Source: Paenibacillus_AA sp045062745 (GTDB taxonomy: Bacteria > Bacillota > Bacilli > Paenibacillales > NBRC-103111). Taken from it: a stretch of DNA of 64,000 nt. Positions 34,667 through 44,323 of the stretch are shown here, piece after piece (positions within the stretch are counted from its first letter, which is position 1; each line of letters starts with the position of its first letter). Below the pieces are notes generated by a model that saw nothing but the letters and a program-made list of their open reading frames with translations, had not been told where the DNA came from and searched no databases. Both the position numbers and the translations under genes were made by a program. Where the stretch lies: assembly GCF_045062745.1 (NCBI RefSeq), contig NZ_JBJGED010000011.1, positions 1-64,000 on the forward strand, read 5' to 3'.

Positions 34667-35878
34667 CTAGAGCAGTCCGTACCGTCTCGCCGCACTGCCG
34701 TACAGCCATTCTTCGGCAACGCGATGCGCGGTCTCCCGCTCGATCCAGCCGCTCTCCAGCTGCTGCCACAGGAATTCGCATATCAGCTTCTTGATCAACG
34801 CGATCTTACCGTAGCTCCATTCGATGCAGCGGGCGTCCGAGACGACGAGCGAGCTCGCCGTGGCAGCCAGCGCCTCCAGCCGGTATTGCATGACATCGCG
34901 GTACGTGCTGGCGCGGAAGTTGAACCACCACATCCCGCCCACATGGACATTCGGGAAATTCCACGCCGCCTGCACGACGTCCAGATTGTTGAGCTCGGAG
35001 GCGACGACGAGCTCGAAGCGGCACCGGTACTGTTCGAACAGCGCCGTCAGCTTCAGGATGCGGGCCGGATCGTTCGCCGGTACGGCCGTACCGCACCACG
35101 AGCGCTCGACGCCGAGGAACAGCTGCACGAGCAGCCCATGCCGTTCGGCTGCCGCGCAGATGGCGTGCAGGAGCTCCATCATCGCCTCGTCCTTCGCGAT
35201 GCCAGGGGCGATGGCAGCTCTCCGATCGGCTCGGGAAGCGTACGCCGGCAGCGTCGTCATGATGCCGGGGCAGCCTTGCGCGGCGAATCCCGCAAGCAGC
35301 TCGTCGATCGTCCGCTTGTGTTGTTCATACGCGGCCATCGGATCGCCAGCGCTCGCCATCTCGCTCGCCCAACCGCCGAGGCGCCCGTCAATGCGCGGGA
35401 TGAGAATGGCCCGGTCGCGGGTGCCCTGGAACTCGGCATGCTCCGGGATATTCACGACGAAGCGACGGATCTGCAGCCGGTCCGCGACGGACTGCGCCCA
35501 GCCCGGGGCCGCATGCGAGCGCTGGATCGCGGCATCCGCCTCGCGCACGGACGCTTCGTCGATTAATTGAATCCCGTACAAATCTTGGAAGATGCGCGTG
35601 AGCACCCAGTTCATGTTCGTATTACGGGTAGCTCGATAAGCGTCGAGGAACGCCCGGATCCGCTCGTCCTCCGGCAGGTCGGCTGCGTTCGCCGGGTAGC
35701 CGCCGGTCTGCATTTCTCTGTTCAGCCAGAAGTAGTGGGCGATCTCCCAAAAATCGCGGGCGGCCAGCCGGTCCCCGACTAGATGCGTGTGGGTATCGAG
35801 AACCGGCAGCTGCATGATTTCGTCTAGGAAAGCTTGGCGGTCGGCAATAGTCGTATTTGGAGTTGCGGCATGGGTCAT
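34667..35878 (-). CDS. Uronate isomerase-like amidohydrolase
   Basis: 403 aa. The metal motif LDTHTHLVGD near the N-terminus and segments such as FWLNREMQTGGYPANAADLPEDERIRAF, WVLTRIFQDLYGI and FPNVHVGGMWWFNF resemble glucuronate/galacturonate isomerase (UxaC) relatives. It is shorter than typical UxaC (about 470 aa), so activity on free uronate is not certain. It overlaps the GH36-like gene by 4 bp and ends the long operon that begins at the GH4 gene. Confidence 0.75.
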   Translation of the reverse strand: MTHAATPNTTIADRQAFLDEIMQLPVLDTHTHLVGDRLAARDFWEIAHYFWLNREMQTGGYPANAADLPEDERIRAFLDAYRATRNTNMNWVLTRIFQDLYGIQLIDEASVREADAAIQRSHAAPGWAQSVADRLQIRRFVVNIPEHAEFQGTRDRAILIPRIDGRLGGWASEMASAGDPMAAYEQHKRTIDELLAGFAAQGCPGIMTTLPAYASRADRRAAIAPGIAKDEAMMELLHAICAAAERHGLLVQLFLGVERSWCGTAVPANDPARILKLTALFEQYRCRFELVVASELNNLDVVQAAWNFPNVHVGGMWWFNFRASTYRDVMQYRLEALAATASSLVVSDARCIEWSYGKIALIKKLICEFLWQQLESGWIERETAHRVAEEWLYGSAARRYGLL

Positions 35879-37701
35879 CGGTTATTCGCCTCCACAAAAA
35901 TTTTCGATATCTCGGCGGTCCCGGCTGCCGGAACGGCCAGCGCGTGAATGCCCGGCTGCAGGTCGAGGCGAAGCGTATCGGTCACATCGCCCGAGCATGT
36001 CTTCAGCACAATCTCCACGGGACCGTAAGAATCGGCCACTTCTACATACAGCCCTTGCTGCAGCCGGCCGTTCACAAGGATCCAACGCGTCGGCTGCGGC
36101 TGAACTGCAGTCGGTTTGAGCGCGACGAGCTTGTCGTAGTATGTCGCGATCAATGCGCGGCTGTCCTTGTAGGCGCGGACAACCGGATAGAGCAGCTCGG
36201 GATTCATCGGCTCGAGCTCGCCGTCCAGCAGGATGTCCCGGTTGCTCTGCCAGAACGACAGCCAGTAGCGCAGCATTCTCAGGTGGTCCTCCGGCAGCTT
36301 CTCCAAAGTGACGGACACTTGCGGTACGGAGAACAGCAAGCCCAGGAGCTGCAGCGCCGCGCTCTCCACGGGCTCGTCCGGATGCCACATGATCATGTCG
36401 GCATGGGCCGCCGTAGCGCCGCAGATCAGGCGAATATCGAGCGTCCGGACGCGGTTCTGGATGCTGTCGTTCGGGCAATCCGACGCCCGGAACATGTTGC
36501 CGTACTTGCGCATGGCCGGTCCGATATAAGGCTGGCGGAATTCGACCATAATGTCCGGCTTGACCGCTCTCAGGCGTCGGATCGACTCGGTCAACAGGAC
36601 GTCGACCGCTTCCGGGATCGACTCGATGTCCCGTCCCGGCAGCTCAGAAGGAGTCGCCAGCTCCGGCGTATAGAACTGGTCGATGAAATCGAGCTTGAAC
36701 CCGTCCAGATCCCACTCCCGGACGGCTTGCTCGTATTTGCCGATGATGTACTCCCGCACCTCCGGGTATCGCGGGTCCATCGTGCCGGCGCCATGGGATT
36801 CGTTGAAGCGCAGCAGCTTGTCGGAATATTGCGTCCACGCCTCGCTGTGCTTGCCCACGAACGGCACTGAATACCAGAGAATGACCTTCATGCCGAGCGC
36901 ATGGATGGCGTCGACGTGCTCGCGCATGCGCGGGAATTTGCCGCCGAACGGCTCCCAATCGCCCGTATACGCGTAGCCGCGGCGGTTGTCCCCCGTCTGC
37001 CAGCCGTCGTCGATGATGACCGCGTCCATGCCGAGCTCCTTGGCCCGGCGGCATTCGGCTTCGATCGAAGCCGCCGTCACGTTCTGGTGCATGTTGTACC
37101 AGGTGGAGTACATTGGGCGGCGCGCCTCGTCCGGCACGTACGACGGTGTATACCGCTCCATGCCGCTCCACCAGTCCGACACGCCGCGGAGGCTCTCGTA
37201 ATACGGCACGTCCCTCGTATCCACTAACAACGTTGCCTCGTATTCGGCTATAGGAGCAACCGGCTCCTTGAACAGCTCGATGCGGCAGTGGAACTCGGCG
37301 GTTTCCTCCCGAACGCCGCCGGCATAATGCACCGTGTTCAGCGCATCGGAGAACGCGAACGTCAGCCGATTGCGCGAATCGGCGTTGAACAACGAGTAAA
37401 CGGGCGCAGACGTCGCCGCATTGGAGCGCAGGACGCGCATCCAGTCGGCCTTGAAGCTCTTGTTCCGGTCTTGCGCCGGGTGCCAGCTCGCGTGGATGTC
37501 GCAGGCCGGATGAACCCAGCGCAAGGTGAGCACGGGCGGTGTGACCGGAGCGTCTGCCGTCCATCGGATCGTGATTAAGTCGATGCCTGCCTGGACATTC
37601 GCCGTGGACAGCGTGAACTGCCCCCGCTGCGTATCGCTGCTGAGCACAAAACTATGAGTGGCGGTTGTGGCCGAGTCAGATTGCACTTGAACAGCATTCA
37701 T
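35875..37701 (-). CDS. GH36-like alpha-galactosidase-type enzyme
   Basis: 608 aa, no signal peptide. An N-terminal beta domain is followed by a barrel with MDAVIIDDGWQTGDNRRG, GMKVILWYSVPFVG, the nucleophile segment DGFKLDFIDQFY and a likely acid/base Asp in FRASDCPND. These are features of clan GH-D (GH27/GH36) enzymes. It differs clearly from the second GH36 gene nearby (KWDMNR there), so it probably has another substrate. Cytoplasmic action on imported oligosaccharides is expected. Confidence 0.82.
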   Translation of the reverse strand: MNAVQVQSDSATTATHSFVLSSDTQRGQFTLSTANVQAGIDLITIRWTADAPVTPPVLTLRWVHPACDIHASWHPAQDRNKSFKADWMRVLRSNAATSAPVYSLFNADSRNRLTFAFSDALNTVHYAGGVREETAEFHCRIELFKEPVAPIAEYEATLLVDTRDVPYYESLRGVSDWWSGMERYTPSYVPDEARRPMYSTWYNMHQNVTAASIEAECRRAKELGMDAVIIDDGWQTGDNRRGYAYTGDWEPFGGKFPRMREHVDAIHALGMKVILWYSVPFVGKHSEAWTQYSDKLLRFNESHGAGTMDPRYPEVREYIIGKYEQAVREWDLDGFKLDFIDQFYTPELATPSELPGRDIESIPEAVDVLLTESIRRLRAVKPDIMVEFRQPYIGPAMRKYGNMFRASDCPNDSIQNRVRTLDIRLICGATAAHADMIMWHPDEPVESAALQLLGLLFSVPQVSVTLEKLPEDHLRMLRYWLSFWQSNRDILLDGELEPMNPELLYPVVRAYKDSRALIATYYDKLVALKPTAVQPQPTRWILVNGRLQQGLYVEVADSYGPVEIVLKTCSGDVTDTLRLDLQPGIHALAVPAAGTAEISKIFVEANNR

Positions 37702-37719
37702 CGTAGTTGCGCCTCCTTC

Positions 37720-38079
37720 CTATTGTTGATTTTTGTGCCGGTTGGGACCTGCATGCAGCCATAGAGTGACGACCGGGTCTTCCGGATCGGAGTTCAAGTG
37801 GTGGTCTTCACCCGGTTCGACGATAAAAATGTCTCCCACCCCCACCGGGATTCGTTCGCCGTTCAGCTCCATGATGCCGGTCCCCTGCAAAATGACGAAC
37901 GCCTCGCAGTCCGTATGCACATGATAGTCTCGCCCGTCGGGTCCGTCGTGCGTGTGGCTGCGCTCGCCCGGCTTCGCAAATGAGAGGCCCCCTACCGACA
38001 AGTATGGGCCGGGCAGCCAGTCCCCCAGGAAATGCCCTTGCCGCGTATCGGCCAGTTCGTTCAATCGCAATCGCTTCAT
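37720..38079 (-). CDS. Small cupin-domain protein
   Basis: 119 aa, one cupin barrel. GERSHTHDGPDGRDYHVHTDCEAFVILQGTG gives the His-rich first motif and DIFIVEPGEDHHLNSDPED the second. AGGTAGGG precedes the ATG. Such proteins in sugar loci often act as isomerases, epimerases or ligand binders. It lies between the two GH36-type genes, 18 and 24 bp from its neighbours. Confidence 0.85.
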   Translation of the reverse strand: MKRLRLNELADTRQGHFLGDWLPGPYLSVGGLSFAKPGERSHTHDGPDGRDYHVHTDCEAFVILQGTGIMELNGERIPVGVGDIFIVEPGEDHHLNSDPEDPVVTLWLHAGPNRHKNQQ

Positions 38080-38103
38080 TCGTTATCCCTACCTCTCTAA
38101 GGT

Positions 38104-40311
38104 TCAAATGGTTTTCAACCGGTACAGCCTGCTGCGGAAGTCGCCTTTCCACACCGGCAAGTTCAGGCCGACGTGCATCAGCTCGTCGCCTCCGAAGCGG
38201 TCCTCGCTCTCCTCCGGCAAATCCGCATCCCAGACCCGGTAATCCGCGTCGGCCTGAAGTCCCTTCAGCCTCAGCTTGCGGAGCGGCGCGTTCGGCTCGG
38301 ACAACACTTGCACATACAGGACCATCGCTTCCTTGCCGTCCTCCGAGACGAACATCCACGCCGTGTCGTTCCCCTCGAACGGACTCCTCAGCCGGTAATA
38401 CTGTCCGAACTGGACCAAGCCGCGCAGCTCCTTGTACAACGCCACCTGCCGCTTCACGAGCTCGCTCTCTTGTTCCGTGAACTTCGTCAGGTCGAGCTCG
38501 TAGCCGAAGTTGCCGGACATCGCCACGTGCCCGCGCAGCTCGAGCGGCGTCGTCCGGTGCACCTGGTGGTTCGGCACCGCCGACACGTGCGCCCCCATCG
38601 AGCTGATCGGGTAGACGAGGCTCGTACCGTACTGGATCTTCAGGCGCTCGACCGCGTCCGTATTGTCGCTCGTCCATGTCTGCGGCATGTAATACAGCAT
38701 GCCGGGATCGAACCGGCCGCCCCCGCCGGAGCAGCTCTCGAACAGCACGCTCGGGAACGCCGAGGTGAGCCGCTCCATCACCTCGTACAAGCCGAGCATG
38801 TACCGGTGCGCCGTCTCGCGCTGCCGCTCCGGAGGGAGCAGCTCCGAGCCGATCTCGGTCATGTTGCGGTTCATGTCCCATTTCACGTACGAGATCGGAC
38901 AGCTGCTCAGCACATCGGTCAGAACATGGACGATGTACTCGCGGACATCGGCCCGGGAGTAATCGAGGATGAGCTGGTGCCTCGCCGTCGTGCGGCGCCG
39001 GTCCGGCACGTGCAAGCACCAGTCCGGATGGGTGCGGTACAGCTCGCTGTCCGGCGACACCATCTCGGGCTCGAACCAGAGCCCGAACTGAAGCCCCAGC
39101 CGCTGCACGCGCTCAGCCAGATCGGGCAAGCCGAGCGGCAGCTTCTCCCGGTCGACGAACCAGTCGCCGAGCGAGCTGCGGTCATTGTCCCGCTTGCCGA
39201 ACCAGCCGTCGTCCAGCACGAACAGCTCGAGTCCGAGCTCCTGCCCGGCTCTCGCGATGTCCTCGATCTTGTCCGCGGTGAATTGGAAGTACGTCGCCTC
39301 CCAATTGTTCACGAGAATCGGCCGCGGCCGGTCGCGGTATTCGCCCCGACACAGCCGGGTGCGGTATAGCCGGTGGTACGTGCGGGACATGCCCCCGAGC
39401 CCCTCGGACGAGTAGACGAGCAGCGCCTCCGGCGATTGGAAGCTCTCGTCCGGCTCCAGCAGCCAGCTGAAGTCGAACGGATTGATCCCCATGACGACCC
39501 GGGTCGTGCCGTACGGATCTACCTCCGCTTGCGCGAGGAAACTGCCGCTGTATACGAGGCTGAAGCCGTAAGCCTCGCCGCGATCCTCGTCGCAGTCTGG
39601 AGACACGAGCGCGAGGAACGGATTGAGCGAATGGCTGCTCGCCCCGCGCCGGCTCTCGATGACGGAGCCGCCCGTCGTAAGCGGCCTCCGCTCGATGTGG
39701 CGCTCCCGTGCCCAAGTGCCGGACAGGTGTACCGCCTCGAAGTCGGCCCGGTCGAAGTCGAGGCCGAAGCTGAGCGCCCTCAAGAGCCGTATGCTCCGGC
39801 CGCTCTCGTTCACGTACCGAACGGACCGCGCGACGGCGTCGAAATCCCGGAAGACGGTGTACGTCAGCACCACCTTCAGGCCGATCAACGCATCGCTTAG
39901 CACGAGCTCCAGCGTCTCCGCCTCCTCCGCCTGCTCCACATATGTCGCCGGCAGGCCTTCCAGAGCGGGCTTCCCCGCATAGATGCGGTGCGACACATAC
40001 GTCGGCTCGCTCACGGTCGTACCGTTCTCGAGCTGCACCTGAAACGCCGGGACACGATAATCGCTGCTGCCGTATGACGGCAGCTCCTGCGGCAGCGTGT
40101 CCAGCGACAAGGTCAAGTCGTCCGGGTCCGTCGACGGCGAGAACGAACAGCGTCGTCGGATGGCGAGCAGCCCGCCCGGATTCGTCCCCCGCACTTGGCG
40201 GCCCCAATGCACGTGCGCCGCATATTGGCCCTTCACCAGTTGAATGATATAGCTGGATGATCGGGCTCGCAGATGAAACGTCCCAGTCGCGGAATCATAT
40301 TGAATGCCCAT
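38104..40311 (-). CDS. Alpha-galactosidase, GH36
   Basis: 735 aa, full length for bacterial GH36 (AgaR/RafA type). LELFVLDDGWFGKRDNDRSSLGDW, FGLWFEPEMVSPDSELY, the nucleophile motif SYVKWDMNR, ESCSGGGGRFDPGMLYYMPQ and the acid/base motif WTSDNTDA are all present. No signal peptide, so it removes alpha-galactose from imported oligosaccharides. GGAGGG precedes the ATG. Part of the operon from the GH4 gene to the isomerase-like gene. Confidence 0.96.
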   Translation of the reverse strand: MGIQYDSATGTFHLRARSSSYIIQLVKGQYAAHVHWGRQVRGTNPGGLLAIRRRCSFSPSTDPDDLTLSLDTLPQELPSYGSSDYRVPAFQVQLENGTTVSEPTYVSHRIYAGKPALEGLPATYVEQAEEAETLELVLSDALIGLKVVLTYTVFRDFDAVARSVRYVNESGRSIRLLRALSFGLDFDRADFEAVHLSGTWARERHIERRPLTTGGSVIESRRGASSHSLNPFLALVSPDCDEDRGEAYGFSLVYSGSFLAQAEVDPYGTTRVVMGINPFDFSWLLEPDESFQSPEALLVYSSEGLGGMSRTYHRLYRTRLCRGEYRDRPRPILVNNWEATYFQFTADKIEDIARAGQELGLELFVLDDGWFGKRDNDRSSLGDWFVDREKLPLGLPDLAERVQRLGLQFGLWFEPEMVSPDSELYRTHPDWCLHVPDRRRTTARHQLILDYSRADVREYIVHVLTDVLSSCPISYVKWDMNRNMTEIGSELLPPERQRETAHRYMLGLYEVMERLTSAFPSVLFESCSGGGGRFDPGMLYYMPQTWTSDNTDAVERLKIQYGTSLVYPISSMGAHVSAVPNHQVHRTTPLELRGHVAMSGNFGYELDLTKFTEQESELVKRQVALYKELRGLVQFGQYYRLRSPFEGNDTAWMFVSEDGKEAMVLYVQVLSEPNAPLRKLRLKGLQADADYRVWDADLPEESEDRFGGDELMHVGLNLPVWKGDFRSRLYRLKTI

Positions 40312-40344
40312 AGCACCCTCCGTGTAATCAAGTGTTAAGAAGGA

Positions 40345-41766
40345 TCAGATCCGAATCGTCTTCCACCGGCCCAGCCGGAAACGGCGATAGATAAGCAGCG
40401 ATCGGGCGAACTGGTCGCAGGCGACCGCAGTCCATAAGCCGATCATGCCCCAGTGGAAGACATAGACGAAGATTAGGCTGAGCAGCACGCGGACGCCCCA
40501 GACGCCGACGACGGCCGATACGAGCGGATACCGGGTCTCCCCGGCTCCTCGCAGCGCGCCGGCCAGCACGAACATCGACGCCTGCGACATCTGGATCAGC
40601 CCAACGATGCGCAGCGGAAGCGTACCTTCGTCGATGATCGCCCGATCGCCGGTATACAGCATGAGGATGTACGGGGCGAACAGTACGAACAGCGCGCCCA
40701 TGATGCCCGCCACCCACATGCCGTAGCGGCGAATCTGCATCGCGTACCGCTCGGCGAGCTCCGTCTTCCCTACGCCCAGCGCTTGGCCGACGAGCGTGGA
40801 GGCCGCGCCGGCGAACGCCATGCCGGGCATGAACGACAGCCCGATGACGTTCGTGAGCAGCTGATTCGCCGCCACGGCCGTCGTGCCTAAATTCGCGGCG
40901 ATCATGACGAACAGCGTGATGCCGAGCCGCATGACTAGCTGCTCCGCGCTCGTCGGCAGCCCAATCTTCAACATGCGGCCGATCATCGCGCGATCGAACC
41001 GGAACAGATCGTGCCGGTTCAGCCGCACGGCGAACTTGCCGCTGAACATGACGTAGAGCATCGCCGTCATCGCTCCGCTCTGGGCGATCAATACCGCGAG
41101 CGACGCTCCGGCCACCCCGAGCCGGGGCAGCCCGAGATGGCCGTAGATGAGCAGGAAACCGAGCAGCGCGGAGGCGAGCCCCGTCAGCACATTGACGCGC
41201 ATCGGGGTGCGCGTATCGCCGGCTCCGCGCAGGATGGACGACAGCGACGAGGAGATGGCCGAGAAGCCGATGGCGGCGAAGCTGATCCGTGCATAACCGG
41301 TTCCATAAGCGACTACCTCCTCCTGGGCGCCTATGAGCCGCAGCAGGTCATCCGCGAAGCCAACCGTGAGGATGACCAGCAGCACGGACAGCATCGCGTT
41401 CAGCAGCAGCGACTGTCCGGCTGCCCGGTTGGCCTCCTCATGGCGGCCTGCCCCGACATTGCGGGCGACGATAACCGTCGTGCCCATATTCAGAGCGGCG
41501 AAGCAGACTGTCATGAGCAAATACGGCTGGCTTGTTAAGCCAACCGTAGCTACCGCATTCGCCCCGAGCCGCCCGACCATGATCATGCTGATCATCTGCG
41601 TCATGTTGAGCATGATCATCTCGGTCAGCGTGGGACCCGCCAATTGGAATATTTTGCTGCGTACCGCGCCGCCGTCGTTCGGATCGACAAGCACGGCCTC
41701 GCTCACCTGGCGCCGACCGGTTGCGGTATGCTCCGGCGCCTCCGCCGGTTTACTGTCCGCGCTCAT
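40345..41766 (-). CDS. MATE family efflux transporter
   Basis: About 473 aa with twelve predicted membrane segments and MATE-type features: KIFQLAGPTLTEMIMLNMTQMISMIMVGRLG at the start, MNMGTTVIVARNVGAG-like loop, and ILRGAGDTRTPMRVNVLTG. The ATG at 41766 lies 1 bp after the aldo/keto reductase stop. MATE proteins export cationic compounds or metabolites. Its place in a sugar operon suggests efflux of an intermediate or overflow sugar, but this is only inferred. Confidence 0.9.
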   Translation of the reverse strand: MSADSKPAEAPEHTATGRRQVSEAVLVDPNDGGAVRSKIFQLAGPTLTEMIMLNMTQMISMIMVGRLGANAVATVGLTSQPYLLMTVCFAALNMGTTVIVARNVGAGRHEEANRAAGQSLLLNAMLSVLLVILTVGFADDLLRLIGAQEEVVAYGTGYARISFAAIGFSAISSSLSSILRGAGDTRTPMRVNVLTGLASALLGFLLIYGHLGLPRLGVAGASLAVLIAQSGAMTAMLYVMFSGKFAVRLNRHDLFRFDRAMIGRMLKIGLPTSAEQLVMRLGITLFVMIAANLGTTAVAANQLLTNVIGLSFMPGMAFAGAASTLVGQALGVGKTELAERYAMQIRRYGMWVAGIMGALFVLFAPYILMLYTGDRAIIDEGTLPLRIVGLIQMSQASMFVLAGALRGAGETRYPLVSAVVGVWGVRVLLSLIFVYVFHWGMIGLWTAVACDQFARSLLIYRRFRLGRWKTIRI

Positions 41767-41767
41767 C

Positions 41768-42763
41768 TTATGCGTTCCCCAAGATGCGCTCGATCGTATC
41801 GAGCTCCTCTTGTGAGAAATCGAGCCGCTGCAGCGCACCGACGACGTCGTCGATTTGATGTTCCTTGCTCGCGCCGATGAGCGCCGACGTCACGCGCCCT
41901 TGCCGCAGTACCCAAGCGATCGCCAGTTGCGCAAGCGTCTGACCCCGTTCCTGCGCCAGCTTGTTCAGGAGACGCGACTTGCCGAGCTTCTCCTCCGTAA
42001 TGTCCTCCCGCTTCAGGAACACGCTCTGCCCGGCTGCACGGGAATCGGCCGGAATCGACTCCAGGTACCGATCGGTCAGCAGCCCCCGAGCGAGCGGACT
42101 GTAAGCGATCGAACCGACGCCCTCCTCCCCCAGCACCTGCTGCAGACCGCGCTCGAACCGCCGCTCGTACATGGAGTAGTGGACTTGATGGATGAGGCAC
42201 GGCGTCCCGAGCTCGCGAAGAATCGTGACCGCCTTCCTCGTTTCCTCCGGACCGTAGTTGGAGATGCCGACGTACAGCGCCTTTCCTTGACGAACGGCCT
42301 GGTCGAGCGCGCTCATCGTCTCTTCCAGCGGAGTCTCGGCGTCATACCGGTGGGAGTAGAAAATGTCCACATAGTCGAGTCCAAGCCGCTTCAGGCTCTG
42401 ATCCAAGCTGGACAGCATGCTCTTGCGGGAGCCGCGCTCACCGTAAGGCCCCGGACCCATCCGGTAGCCGGCTTTCGTCGAGATGATCAGCTCGTCCCGA
42501 TACGGAGCCAGGTCCGCCTTCAGGATGCGGCCGAACGTCTCTTCCGCCGATCCCGGAGGAGGCCCATAGTTGTTCGCCAAGTCGAAATGCGTGATCCCGA
42601 GATCGAATGCCCGGCGCACGAGCCGCACCCCATTCTCGATCGTGTCGACCCCGCCGAAGTTATGCCACAAGCCTAGCGAGACGGCCGGGAGCTTCAAGCC
42701 GCTCTTGCCGGTCCGATTGTACGGCATGGAGTCGTATCTAGCTTCATTCGCCGCGTACACCAT
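41768..42763 (-). CDS. Aldo/keto reductase (YghZ/Kv-beta-like)
   Basis: About 331 aa. The tetrad is visible: D and Y in HFDLANNYGPP, K in ISTKAGYRMGPG and H in YSHRYD. The motifs VSLGLWHNFGGVD and the long N-terminus fit the YghZ group that reduces aldehydes such as L-glyceraldehyde 3-phosphate. The ATG at 42763 (GGAG 5 bp upstream) overlaps the GH4 stop (TAATG), so the two are coupled. Confidence 0.92.
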   Translation of the reverse strand: MVYAANEARYDSMPYNRTGKSGLKLPAVSLGLWHNFGGVDTIENGVRLVRRAFDLGITHFDLANNYGPPPGSAEETFGRILKADLAPYRDELIISTKAGYRMGPGPYGERGSRKSMLSSLDQSLKRLGLDYVDIFYSHRYDAETPLEETMSALDQAVRQGKALYVGISNYGPEETRKAVTILRELGTPCLIHQVHYSMYERRFERGLQQVLGEEGVGSIAYSPLARGLLTDRYLESIPADSRAAGQSVFLKREDITEEKLGKSRLLNKLAQERGQTLAQLAIAWVLRQGRVTSALIGASKEHQIDDVVGALQRLDFSQEELDTIERILGNA

Positions 42764-44148
42764 TACAGCTCCCACCCCTTCAAATAAGCTTTCGTATTGC
42801 CCAGCATCGTCTCGAACAGCTCTTCCGCCGGACCGATGTCGATTGTGACGAGAGGGTCGTTCACGAAGGCGCTGAACGCCAGCGCCTTGTCCCGCTTCAG
42901 CGCCGCCTTCAGAATCGTCTCCTGGTTGAGCACGTGACGCATGACGAGGCTGTTCACCTCGACCGGCAGCTCCCCCGCATGAACCGGACGCAAGCTGTTG
43001 CCGGAGAACGCGGCATTCGTCTCGACGACCGCTCGGAGCGGAACGCCCTGCATCTGTCCGACGTTCGGCAAATTCACGTTCGTGACGAACGGCTGCAGCC
43101 CGATCAGCCCTTTCAGCTGGCGCACTTCTTCTTCCCCGGACGCCTTCAGCACGAGCTTCTCCTGGCCGCCGATCAGTTTGTTGTACTGCTCCTCGGTCGC
43201 CTTATGTTTGTCCACTCGGCTAGGGACTGTCGTGAGCCCGAACTTCCAGGCGCGCACCGTCTCCGGGTCTTTCGTGTACCACGGCGGCACGAACTCGGCC
43301 AGATGGCGGTCGCCGGCAGCGGCGATGAGGCCGTAGCGTCGGAACAGGTCGAATTTGACCCGGTTGGCGGCCGTATACGTGTTCGTTTTCCAGGCGTCCT
43401 TGTTGTGCTCGAAGCCTTCCTCGTAATATTTGTCCACGAATTGCCGGTACAGCGGGAACAGATCGACGTTTTTATAAGTCGCTTGATCGATCCACGTGAA
43501 GTGGTTGATGCCCAGCACGTTCACCCGGATATCGTCGCGGTGCAGCTCCTCGATCCCTTCCAGGTCGCGGAGCATCCGGATAAGCAGCCCCTGGGTGCCG
43601 AAGATCTCATGGCAGCAGCCGAACGCCTTGATCTTCGGGAACACCTCATAGAGCGTACGGGTGCACAGCGTCATCGGGTTCGTGTAATTGAATACCCATG
43701 CATCCGGCGCGTATTTCTCAATCGCTTGAGCGAACTCGACGTACATCGGGATTGTTCTAAGCGCCCGCACCAACCCACCCGGTCCGGTTGTATCGCCTAC
43801 TGGCTGATAGATTCCGTATTTCTCCGGCTCATGCACATCGGAATGCATCTCCGCGAACGTGCCGGGCAGGATGGAAATGAACACAAAATCACTGCCGGTC
43901 AGCGCATCGGCGAGCGTCTCGTACGCCTCGTACATCCACTTGGATTTGGCTTCGGCATAGTCGGATACCGAGTTGCCGAGTTTCTCGTTCTTCTTCGCCT
44001 TGCCGTAATCGAGGTCGTACAGCCGCACTTTCCCCGACAGCTCTTCGTCGAGCGCGAGGTCGGCGATGAGATTTTTGGCCCAATACATCGAACCGCCGCC
44101 AATATAAGCGATCTGAATGTCGCTTGCTTTGCCGTTTGAGAATTTCAT
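42763..44148 (-). CDS. lplD: GH4 alpha-galacturonidase-like enzyme (LplD type)
   Basis: 461 aa. GH4 enzymes need NAD and a divalent metal. The N-terminal IAYIGGGSMYWAKNLI is the NAD site, VFNYTNPMTLCTRTLYEVFP and GCCHEIFG hold the metal Cys and His, and VLGINHFTW gives another metal-site His. Overall layout follows Bacillus subtilis LplD, an alpha-galacturonidase acting on rhamnogalacturonan fragments. It heads a seven-gene operon with the regulon box upstream, and GGGAGGGGG before its ATG. The exact sugar needs testing. Confidence 0.88.
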   Translation of the reverse strand: MKFSNGKASDIQIAYIGGGSMYWAKNLIADLALDEELSGKVRLYDLDYGKAKKNEKLGNSVSDYAEAKSKWMYEAYETLADALTGSDFVFISILPGTFAEMHSDVHEPEKYGIYQPVGDTTGPGGLVRALRTIPMYVEFAQAIEKYAPDAWVFNYTNPMTLCTRTLYEVFPKIKAFGCCHEIFGTQGLLIRMLRDLEGIEELHRDDIRVNVLGINHFTWIDQATYKNVDLFPLYRQFVDKYYEEGFEHNKDAWKTNTYTAANRVKFDLFRRYGLIAAAGDRHLAEFVPPWYTKDPETVRAWKFGLTTVPSRVDKHKATEEQYNKLIGGQEKLVLKASGEEEVRQLKGLIGLQPFVTNVNLPNVGQMQGVPLRAVVETNAAFSGNSLRPVHAGELPVEVNSLVMRHVLNQETILKAALKRDKALAFSAFVNDPLVTIDIGPAEELFETMLGNTKAYLKGWEL

Positions 44149-44177
44149 AGTGTTCCCCCTCCCGCTAAGTCGACTTC

Positions 44178-44239
44178 AGTATAAGGAGGAATGGGCGGAC
44201 ACGGTATGGGAAAACTTGAGGGGAGGCTGTGATTTTTTA
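44178..44239 (-). promoter_or_regulatory. Regulon promoter of the GH4 operon
   Basis: On the minus strand TAAAAAATCACA (44228-44239) begins 56 bp upstream of TATACT (44178-44183). This copy is the cleanest match to the consensus. Confidence 0.7.
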
Positions 44240-44323
44240 CGGATTCCGCATTATCACTGGGAAAAGAAACTTCCGGGCGGTTTCAAGCGTATCGTAAGTA
44301 GACAATGATTGGAGGGACGCGCG

